Part shown: positions 1 through 5,365 of the stretch, piece after piece | Position numbering within the stretch: position 1 is the stretch's first letter | Layout: each line of letters starts with the position of its first letter | DNA from: a virus | Length of the DNA: 30,992 nt | Strand: one strand, 5' to 3' | IMG/VR virus record: IMGVR_UViG_3300030107_004453 | Coordinates: 1 to 30,992 of that record | Made by a program: the position numbers and the translations under genes | Notes under the pieces: generated by a model | What the model was told of the DNA's origin: nothing | Databases searched by the model: none | What the model saw: the letters and a program-made list of their open reading frames with translations, nothing else

Positions 1-1431
1 GATCATTGTGTCTGGTTGGACATTATCAATCCCGCCGTTGATGCCAACGGTCTGATAGCGAGGCGGCAGTCCGTTTTTGTAGTCCGAGTATTCGTAGTAA
101 TGATTTATGATCTCGCCGATACCGATTGATCTGCACCATTCGTGGGTAGGGTTCTTTGGGTTGGACGTTAGCACTCGGGTCATTAGTCCGATAGCGTAGA
201 TTTCGTAACCTTCGCGGCGAAGCTTCGCCCACTTGCCATTAGGCTCCCAAAACTTGTCGTTGGTGGACATATCGCCGTCAGTTATAACGATTGCAATCTT
301 GCGCTGTTCGCGACGGTGGGCCATTAGCGGAAGCCCTCTCTCTAATGCGTTCGGAGCATATGTACCTTGGCAAGGCCTAGCGTGTTCAAGTCCCGCGTTC
401 TGCCACTTGCCTTTCCAGTCCTTTCCGATTGATATTCTGCTGGTGAAATAAATCAGCTGGTGCGGAACTCGCAGCTGATCCATAGCCTTTGACAAGCACG
501 CCGCTGCTGCTGCTGCGTACGGCATACATATAAATTTTTTGCCTTTGACTATAACATCGTCGTTCATAGAGCCGGACTCGTCGATGTATATCTGCACGCA
601 AGCGTCCAGCTTTTTGCCGCGCGTGGTGCGCTTGTAAACGGTGTTCACGTCGGTCAGCTGGGCAATCTGGTGCAGCTTCCGCATATCAAGCTTGCCGCTG
701 TCTCGATTACGGGCGATGCGATTGCGGGAGTCGGCAAGCAAAGCCTTCCGAACTTTGCCGATCAGCTGGGTAGCTTTGGGTATTTCTCTCTCCATTATTT
801 CGGCGTTGAAGTTTATGCTGCGACTGATTGGGCCTTTGTTATGTCGGCGATTTAATTCATTCAACCGTTTGTCAATTTTACGATCGGCTTCGGTCGGCTC
901 ATCTTCGGGCTCATCTGACCAGTCGGATTGCCTACGGTCTGCTGTGCCGTTGGTGCTGGGGCCTTGGCCTCCCTTTTTGATTTTGAATTTCTCCAAGCGT
1001 TCGCTTTCGCTAGGTTCGCCTTCGCCTTTGCCTTCGGTTGGCTCTCCTTCGCCTTTGCCTTTGCCTTTGCCTTTGCCTTCGTCGCCTCCGGTCGGGGCTA
1101 CCCAGACGTGCCACGTTGGCTCTGGTAGGTTCCGCATTGTGCGGTGTCTCTCAAGCCAGTTGTCCGGCTTTGTTGGGATGCTGCCGAAATACTCTTGCCA
1201 AAGTTTCCGGAACATCATCAGCTTGGTCTGGTCGGTAAAGCCGATGATGAAGTTAAGGTTCGTGCTGAACGAACGAAGTATCCAGCGGTCAAACAAAACT
1301 TTCCAGCGCGGGTAACTCGTCAGCTGCGTCAGCGCATCCGATGGAGTTGCTCCTTTGACTTCCATATAAAACCGCAACTTCCAAAGCATATAAGACTTTG
1401 ATTTCTTGGTTAGTGAGTAGTTTCTGCTCAT
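1..1431 (-). CDS. CobT-like VWA-domain protein (3' end outside window)
   Basis: The frame is open from ATG at 1431 to the window edge, giving 477 codons without a stop, so the C-terminus is missing. The C-terminal half is a von Willebrand A domain with a complete metal site: DESGSM (D284, S286, S288), T357 and the TDGD motif at 384-387. The middle is a charged Gly-Lys-Glu linker (about 120-160), as in the CobT subunit of aerobic cobaltochelatase. The start is preceded by AAGGAA about 10 nt upstream. It lies 31 nt downstream of a CobS-like AAA+ ATPase, the expected partner. In known CobS/CobT and MoxR/VWA pairs the ATPase and VWA protein remodel or load metal into a client. The real client here is unknown, and no CobN-type subunit is visible. 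VWA assignment is firm; CobT relatedness is likely but inferred. Confidence 0.85.
   Translation of the reverse strand, partial: MSRNYSLTKKSKSYMLWKLRFYMEVKGATPSDALTQLTSYPRWKVLFDRWILRSFSTNLNFIIGFTDQTKLMMFRKLWQEYFGSIPTKPDNWLERHRTMRNLPEPTWHVWVAPTGGDEGKGKGKGKGEGEPTEGKGEGEPSESERLEKFKIKKGGQGPSTNGTADRRQSDWSDEPEDEPTEADRKIDKRLNELNRRHNKGPISRSINFNAEIMEREIPKATQLIGKVRKALLADSRNRIARNRDSGKLDMRKLHQIAQLTDVNTVYKRTTRGKKLDACVQIYIDESGSMNDDVIVKGKKFICMPYAAAAAACLSKAMDQLRVPHQLIYFTSRISIGKDWKGKWQNAGLEHARPCQGTYAPNALERGLPLMAHRREQRKIAIVITDGDMSTNDKFWEPNGKWAKLRREGYEIYAIGLMTRVLTSNPKNPTHEWCRSIGIGEIINHYYEYSDYKNGLPPRYQTVGINGGIDNVQPDTMI
1018..1083 (-). repeat. in-frame hexanucleotide repeat encoding a Gly-Lys/Glu linker
   Basis: The plus strand shows GCCTTT units repeated four times followed by GCCTTC at 1051-1080, flanked by imperfect units. 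On the coding strand this gives alternating Gly-Lys and Gly-Glu pairs in the linker of the VWA protein. The unit is six bases, so copy-number changes would alter linker length without breaking the frame. Confidence 0.85.
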
Positions 1432-1462
1432 TGTATTTTTTCCTTTCGTTATTTGGTGGTGA

Positions 1463-2854
1463 TTAGATAGAGAGCAACGACTTGACTTCGCTCGCTTCTG
1501 ACGGTGTTAGTGCGTCGAGGATTGTCATTTTCAAAGCCTCGTCGAGCGTCATTGGGCTGAGTGCTTCAACCTCTTGGCCGTATGCGTCTTTGGCTTGTAA
1601 TGCTTTTGATATTGAAAGCATCGTCCTAGTCGATGGCGGCATCGTCAGCGTTCCAGCTGTGTGTGCTTTGCGTAGGATTGAAAATTTATCCACTACATCG
1701 CTTGCCGCTTGTTCGCTCAAGCCGTCCGCTTGCAATATGCTGGCCTCCTCCCGCTTGGTCAGATAGTCGGCATAAACAAACCGGCAACGGGTTTTCAGCG
1801 CACCGCTGATCTGGTGGCCGGAATACAGTCCCGTCTCATCGGTCAGCCCATTCATAGTAAAGGCTACCAAAAAGTCTTTGTGTGCGGTAATACGCTCGCC
1901 GGTTTGTGGAACGGTCACAACTGCGGGGTGTGCGTCCGTATAGCTATTTACAGCTGAGAGTAATTCCGGCGGGAGTTGGTCGGCTTCGTCGAATATTACA
2001 ACGATACCTTCGCGTGCCGCTATCGGGAGAACCTTTAGCAGCGTCCGCATTACCGGCGCGCCGCTTTCAACTTCAATCGTTTTCTCGGCGACAAGCTCGC
2101 TCATCGAAATTCCTTCCGAACAACTAATCTTGATCCAGCGGCGGCCAAGCTCATTCAGCACTTGCTCAAGCGGGTAGGTTTTGCCGCTGCCGGACGGGCC
2201 TGAGATAATGACGTGAAACCGCGCCAAGATTGCGGATTTGATACGCTTGGTGGTGCGGTTGGGCCGATAGTATTTTGAAACGCTACGGATTGGCGGCAAA
2301 AGGGTCTTCTCGCCGCTTTGCAACTGGCCTCGGATAGACTCGCCAAGCTCCGTTTGCATCAGCGCGGAAACGGTCGCCGCAAGGCTATCGTCGGCAAACT
2401 TTTTGACGGTGTTCGCGATGGCCTTCTCAATCGCTTCGGGCTGCTCGTTCAGCTGCTTTTCAAACAACTGCCCAAACTGGTCGCGCTGCACGTCAAGTGC
2501 CTCTTGCCGGACTCGCCCCACGTCGAGGGCTGGGGTCTGCGGCTGAAACAAACCGCGCAACGCTTCAATCGCTTGGTTGGGATCAACTGCTGCCGGTGTC
2601 GGTGACGGTGTTGGGGCCGAGTCGGTCGCCATTAGCTCGGGGCTGTGAAAGTACTGCCCCGCCTTCCCGATCTGCCGGAGGTTGGCGGCGTTTAACTTCA
2701 CGCCGTCAACAGGCGTGCCGTTTACAAGTGTGCGGAAGTCGCTGGTGCTAATTCCGGTCAATGCGATTGCCTCGTTATTGATAAGGGAACGAATCGCGGT
2801 TCTGACTTCGCTTTGGCCAAGCGAGTCCCAACTTATTTGAGTCTGTGTAGACAT
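1463..2854 (-). CDS. CobS/MoxR-like AAA+ ATPase
   Basis: A 463-residue protein. The N-terminal 200 residues include a Pro-rich linker (about 79-90) and a helical segment. The AAA+ core has Walker A GPSGSGKT (219-226), Walker B VVIFDEAD (285-292), a sensor-1 Asn in FTMNG (about 335) and arginines around 356-358 that could be the finger. This order fits the AAA_5 / CobS-MoxR group, whose hexamers act with VWA proteins, and the next gene downstream encodes one. The leader carries ACGAAAGAAAA before the ATG, almost identical to that of the VWA gene. CobS-like genes are known in some T4-like cyanophages, where their role is unsettled. ATPase identity is firm; a role in cobalamin metabolism is not shown. 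Confidence 0.88.
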   Translation of the reverse strand: MSTQTQISWDSLGQSEVRTAIRSLINNEAIALTGISTSDFRTLVNGTPVDGVKLNAANLRQIGKAGQYFHSPELMATDSAPTPSPTPAAVDPNQAIEALRGLFQPQTPALDVGRVRQEALDVQRDQFGQLFEKQLNEQPEAIEKAIANTVKKFADDSLAATVSALMQTELGESIRGQLQSGEKTLLPPIRSVSKYYRPNRTTKRIKSAILARFHVIISGPSGSGKTYPLEQVLNELGRRWIKISCSEGISMSELVAEKTIEVESGAPVMRTLLKVLPIAAREGIVVIFDEADQLPPELLSAVNSYTDAHPAVVTVPQTGERITAHKDFLVAFTMNGLTDETGLYSGHQISGALKTRCRFVYADYLTKREEASILQADGLSEQAASDVVDKFSILRKAHTAGTLTMPPSTRTMLSISKALQAKDAYGQEVEALSPMTLDEALKMTILDALTPSEASEVKSLLSI

Positions 2855-2894
2855 AATATTTTTTCTTTCGTTTGAGACAGAATGCCTCCGTCAA

Positions 2895-2911
2895 CCGCCT
2901 AGGCTAGGCGG
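2895..2911. repeat. 7-bp inverted repeat between genes
   Basis: CCGCCTA and TAGGCGG form a perfect stem around a 3-nt loop. It lies in the 81-nt gap between the 55-residue gene and the ATPase gene. Neither strand has a following T-run, so it is not a convincing terminator. It could be an mRNA processing or protein-binding site. Confidence 0.5.
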
Positions 2912-2935
2912 CTGAAAGTGGGGTTCTGGTTCTGG

Positions 2936-3103
2936 TTATTTACTCGAAGAAACGGGCCGAGTGTTCAGCTGATCCAGCTGGGATTTGAGGGCGGAGAAAA
3001 AAGCATCCGCCTCTTCGGCGGATGCTTTCTGGTCTTCGCGTTTGGCCGGCTTGTTATCCTTTGTGAAAAGGATCAGCTGATCGCCACGGTGTTGGGGCTT
3101 CAT
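2936..3103 (-). CDS. small 55-residue protein, unknown function
   Basis: The ATG overlaps the TGA of the preceding gene as ATGA, and the frame runs 55 codons to TAA at 2936. The product begins MKPQHRGDQL and is polar, helical-looking and rich in Lys, Glu and Ala in the middle, with QLDQL near the end. It is not recognised. Support comes from the four-base overlap and from filling most of the gap to the ATPase gene. A perfect 11-bp hairpin lies inside the frame, which is unusual. The Shine-Dalgarno is weak (GAAG), so translation probably depends on coupling. Confidence 0.6.
   Translation of the reverse strand: MKPQHRGDQLILFTKDNKPAKREDQKASAEEADAFFSALKSQLDQLNTRPVSSSK
2997..3028 (-). terminator. 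hairpin with T-tract, possible intragenic attenuator
   Basis: AAGCATCCGCC and GGCGGATGCTT pair perfectly over 11 bp (12 with the next A-T) around a 5-nt loop. On the minus strand the stem is followed by six T residues, the form of a rho-independent terminator. It lies inside the 55-codon frame, so it may partly separate the upstream small genes from the ATPase/VWA pair, or the frame may not be a gene. On the plus strand the trailing T-run is much weaker. Confidence 0.5.
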
Positions 3104-3381
3104 ACTTCAAAGTCCCAAATTCGCACGGCGGTGTTTGTCCAGACGGTGCGGTCGTTGTCTATTGTTCCGGCTGTCCAAGTCCCGCGCCAAGAGTCGTTGA
3201 GTTTTTCTCTCACTAGCATTTGGGCAACTATGCTCTCGCGGCGAAGCGAGTCGGATATTCGCTCAATTAACGGGTGGTGTATGCTTACGGTGATTGATCG
3301 CTTTCCGTAGCTCGTCTGCGCTTTTATTCTCGGCGGGAGGTGGTTGGTCGCGGGTAGGTATTTGGTTATGATCGTTTGCAT
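3100..3381 (-). CDS. 93-residue protein, possible ribbon-helix-helix fold
   Basis: AGGAGG sits 6 nt before the chosen ATG at 3381. A second ATG directly upstream (3384) is only 3 nt from it and less likely. The start overlaps the stop of the preceding gene. Residues 28-63 read as a short strand (RSITVSI), a helix (PLIERISDSLRR), a turn and a second helix (VAQMLVREKL), a layout seen in ribbon-helix-helix DNA-binding proteins. This is a weak structural guess. The C-terminus is rich in Trp and Thr. The family is otherwise unrecognised. It could be a regulator of this early-type block. Confidence 0.7.
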   Translation of the reverse strand: MQTIITKYLPATNHLPPRIKAQTSYGKRSITVSIHHPLIERISDSLRRESIVAQMLVREKLNDSWRGTWTAGTIDNDRTVWTNTAVRIWDFEV

Positions 3382-3662
3382 CATTCGCCTCCTTTCAAGT
3401 TGCTTGTGAGAATCGCGGAGAGTGTCGGCTTGTTTGTTGCGTTTTGAGTCTTCAAAGCAAAGTAGACGGCCAGCGCATCGGCTACGGGGTGCGGGTTTAG
3501 GTCGCAATATTTGATTAGCTCGGTGACGCTTTCCGGTATGCTTTCAAGTGAGGCAATCCACGTTTGAACCGCTTCAACGTTTTTGGCTCCGGTTACTCGA
3601 AAGCCAAGCGATGAGCCGAGCGAGAATAGCCGCTCGGCGAATAGGTTTAGTTTTAACTGCAT
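3381..3662 (-). CDS. 93-residue protein, unknown function
   Basis: First gene of the minus-strand block A. The start at 3662 is chosen over an in-frame one at 3716 because ACGAAAGAAAA lies just upstream, the same leader as the ATPase and VWA genes. The protein begins MQLKLNLFAERLF, looks mostly helical, has a Pro-Asn-Pro-His segment (about residue 55) and ends in KGGE*, where AAAGGAGG also supplies the Shine-Dalgarno for the next gene. I do not recognise the family. No zinc, ATP or DNA-binding motif is visible. Confidence 0.7.
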   Translation of the reverse strand: MQLKLNLFAERLFSLGSSLGFRVTGAKNVEAVQTWIASLESIPESVTELIKYCDLNPHPVADALAVYFALKTQNATNKPTLSAILTSNLKGGE

Positions 3663-3736
3663 TTGATTTTCTTTCGTTAGCGCGGCGGAATTGCCGCTAG
3701 TTACTACACGAAGCATCGGCGAAAGTGTTCAGCTAT

Positions 3737-3750
3737 CAGCTGGCCAGCTG
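3737..3750. promoter_or_regulatory. 14-bp perfect palindrome before the HTH gene
   Basis: CAGCTGGCCAGCTG is a perfect palindrome built from two CAGCTG units around GGCC. It lies in the divergent gap between block A and block B and ends 13 nt before the ATG of the helix-turn-helix gene. It could be an operator for that protein or for a divergent promoter. No good -35/-10 pair was found in the 3663-3763 gap, and the palindrome may simply reflect the genome-wide excess of CAGCTG. Confidence 0.4.
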
Positions 3751-3763
3751 CTACGGTGTTGCA

Positions 3764-4210
3764 ATGTCTCAAATTGACTGGGATCAAGGGCGGCGGTTAT
3801 ATCTCCAAGGGAAGTCTCCCCGAGAGATTGCGGCGGCGATAAAGTGCAACAAATCCAGCGTTTGCCGGAAAGTGAATCAAGAGAACTGGCAACGGGCGGA
3901 GACGGTGTTGGCTGGTGTTGCAAGGGGTGTCTCACCGGTGCGTGAAAAGGGGGGAGAAGTGGGGGAGAGTGTGGCGAAGTCGGGTGATAGTATTAAGGCA
4001 CGTATCCAAGAGGACGTTTCGGCTGTTCTCGATGCTCTAGACGCTATTCCTCCAGCTGATCTAGGCTTGGGCCAGCTATCAATGAGGGAAAGGGTGGCGG
4101 GAGACGTGGCCAAGCGTGCGTCAACGGTCTTCGATATCGGTGAAAGGGATCAAGCGGTCGTTAATATTGCTGTGCTTTCACAATTGCCGGAGCAAGTTGT
4201 CGAGGGTTGA
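3764..4210 (+). CDS. helix-turn-helix protein, possible terminase small subunit
   Basis: A 148-residue protein beginning MSQIDWDQGR. Residues 6-42 read YLQGKSPREIAAAIKCNKSSV then a Trp-containing helix, a homeodomain-like helix-turn-helix as in many phage small terminase subunits. The rest is a linker with Ser, Gly and Glu followed by a helical C-terminal half (about 75-140) that could oligomerise. An in-frame GTG at 3725 would add 13 residues; the ATG is preferred because the added stretch is poorly protein-like, but neither has a clear Shine-Dalgarno. The large subunit lies 15 kb away, so a small-terminase role is inferred. A transcription regulator is the main alternative. Confidence 0.72.
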   Translation: MSQIDWDQGRRLYLQGKSPREIAAAIKCNKSSVCRKVNQENWQRAETVLAGVARGVSPVREKGGEVGESVAKSGDSIKARIQEDVSAVLDALDAIPPADLGLGQLSMRERVAGDVAKRASTVFDIGERDQAVVNIAVLSQLPEQVVEG

Positions 4211-4455
4211 TAATGAACCGGCGACAATTACGGTGTTGGTGGGCGGGTCGCGGGGCCATTTAAGATAGTGGCGCGGCGAGGCCACCCCCCCTTCGACCCC
4301 TCCTTTATATATAATACGACCCCACACAATTTTTCTGTAATTTGGACTGCAACACCCCATCCGTCCCTAATCCCTCACAGCCCTTCTAAAGAACTTTTAA
4401 TAGCTGGCCCCTATCAGCTGACCTTTCAGCTACAAAATGCGCTCAGATCGCAAAT
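4211..4455. other. 245-bp region without a convincing gene
   Basis: The left part is G-rich, followed by a C-rich tract (about 4280-4305), then an AT island containing TATAAT at 4310-4315 and a pyrimidine-rich stretch to 4400. No -35 box sits at a proper distance from TATAAT, so a sigma-70 promoter is only possible. Short open frames on both strands look like noise. It may hold the promoter or leader for the next gene. Confidence 0.5.
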
Positions 4456-4743
4456 GTGGGCCAATACGGCTTGAAGATAGTTGACGGTCGGGTCAACATC
4501 TTTGGTATGGAAGCTACATCCAGTAAGATTGTTAGGCATTACGGTTGCGGTCGGGACGATTGGCCGGTGGTTGTGTCGTTTAGCAAGCGTGAGGCTAGTG
4601 AAATGCAGAAGATACTAGCTCAGTTGGTTACGGAATGTCACTCGGTTGGGGCTACTGGCAGCAGTCGGTATAGGATATTCGCTAATATGCTGAAGAAGGT
4701 GGACAAACAACGTAGGAGGCCCACGTTATTTCTGACGAATTAA
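4456..4743 (+). CDS. 95-residue protein, unknown function
   Basis: The longest reading begins at GTG 4456. TTG at 4471 and ATG at 4507 are in-frame alternatives, and none has a clear Shine-Dalgarno. The product contains a region HYGCGRDDWPVVVSF followed by a long helix (SKREASEMQKILAQL) and a basic tail (KKVDKQRRR). The family is not recognised. The strong AGGAGG for the following gene sits inside its last codons, consistent with a coupled pair. Its reality rests on position and protein-like composition, so confidence is moderate. Confidence 0.55.
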   Translation: MGQYGLKIVDGRVNIFGMEATSSKIVRHYGCGRDDWPVVVSFSKREASEMQKILAQLVTECHSVGATGSSRYRIFANMLKKVDKQRRRPTLFLTN

Positions 4744-5027
4744 AAGAAAGACGGGAGATTCGCTGTACTCGCTGCAAATGTCTGCGGGAAATGGACGTTG
4801 AGCGGGTAACTTGGGAGAAACCAAGGCGAACTATCTACGGCTTTAAGGGGGTTTGCGAGGAATGTGGGAAAGATTGCTACCGATTCGCGGGTAATAGCGA
4901 GTGGGAAGGGGGAGCGACTCCGCATATCATCCGAGATCGCAACTATCGGAAGCGAAAGAAGCAGCGAGAGCTGTATGAGCCGATTGAAAACCTACCCAAG
5001 CTAAAGGCTTACTATACTACTAGCTAG
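4728..5027 (+). CDS. small zinc-ribbon protein, apparent ATT start
   Basis: The 99-residue reading has CTRC at residues 13-16 and CEEC 32 residues further on, a four-cysteine zinc-ribbon layout, then a basic segment (YRKRKKQRE) and a C-terminal tail. The first in-frame ATG (4791) would remove the first CxxC pair. No ATG, GTG or TTG precedes it in frame after the TAG at 4713-4715. AGGAGG at 4714-4719 lies 8 nt before ATT at 4728, so I take ATT as the start. This non-standard choice is inferred. It is the last plus-strand gene of block B and ends just before the 17-bp repeat array. It may bind nucleic acid. Confidence 0.6.
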   Translation: MSDELKERREIRCTRCKCLREMDVERVTWEKPRRTIYGFKGVCEECGKDCYRFAGNSEWEGGATPHIIRDRNYRKRKKQRELYEPIENLPKLKAYYTTS

Positions 5028-5033
5028 GTATGG

Positions 5034-5139
5034 AGTATCTAAATTGGTACTAACCGTACCAATATAGATACTAACCGTACCAATTTGGATACTGGGCGAT
5101 AGTATCTGTTTTGGTACGAACCGTACCAATATAGATACT
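5034..5139. repeat. five copies of a 17-bp motif as two large hairpins plus one
   Basis: Units resembling GTACCAATATAGATACT occur at 5056-5072, 5077-5093 and 5123-5139, and inverted at 5034-5050 and 5101-5117. Units 1+2 and 4+5 form inverted pairs across 5-nt loops (TAACC, GAACC), with 1 and 2 mismatches in 17; unit 3 is unpaired. Spacers are 4-7 nt. The array fills the gap between two convergent genes and overlaps the stop of the minus-strand gene. There are no T-runs, so it is not a classical terminator. A protein-binding array, a replication element or an mRNA-end structure are possible. Confidence 0.85.
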
Positions 5140-5365
5140 ATTCATCGTCTGCTGAACCGATGAGATTGCCCCAATCGTCATCATCTTCCTCCTCATCGTC
5201 GGTCAGCCCGTAGGCTTCCAGCGTGAGGCCGGTGATTTGCATCTGAAGTATGCCGATGATTTCGTGGTAGAACAGTTTCCCGTTGAACTCCCCGATCAGA
5301 AGCTCAAGTAGTGTGTCGAACTTGGCGGCATTCTCGGAGCCTTCTAGTAGGTTTCTTTGTACCAT
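5138..5365 (-). CDS. 75-residue protein with acidic tail
   Basis: Last gene of block C. The ATG lies inside the end of the giant gene, a 22-nt overlap in another frame, and the stop overlaps the repeat array. The N-terminal 55 residues look helical (FDTLLELLIGEF, EIIGILQMQI); the tail is strongly acidic (DDEEEDDDD) and ends DDE. The function is not recognised. Acidic tails occur in DNA-mimic and DNA-binding-partner proteins, but nothing specific shows this. The Shine-Dalgarno is weak, so reinitiation after the upstream gene is likely. Confidence 0.65.
   Translation of the reverse strand: MVQRNLLEGSENAAKFDTLLELLIGEFNGKLFYHEIIGILQMQITGLTLEAYGLTDDEEEDDDDWGNLIGSADDE

Noticed and set aside
641-1315. 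224-codon open frame on the plus strand opposite the VWA gene
   Set aside because: Antisense to a clear VWA domain; its length comes from the GC-rich hexamer repeat, and the product is Ser/Pro/Leu low complexity without motifs.
2918-3310. 130-codon plus-strand frame
   Set aside because: Antisense to the 55- and 93-residue genes, with no start signal; the product is unlike a normal protein.
4310-4315. Strong sigma-70 promoter at TATAAT
   Set aside because: No -35 box at 16-18 bp; kept only as a possible element.
4716-4740. Frameshift joining the 95-residue frame to the zinc-ribbon frame
   Set aside because: No slippery heptamer in the overlap; AGGAGG with ATT explains it more simply.
5034-5139. 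CRISPR array
   Set aside because: The spacers are only 4-7 nt and units alternate orientation; no cas genes are seen.
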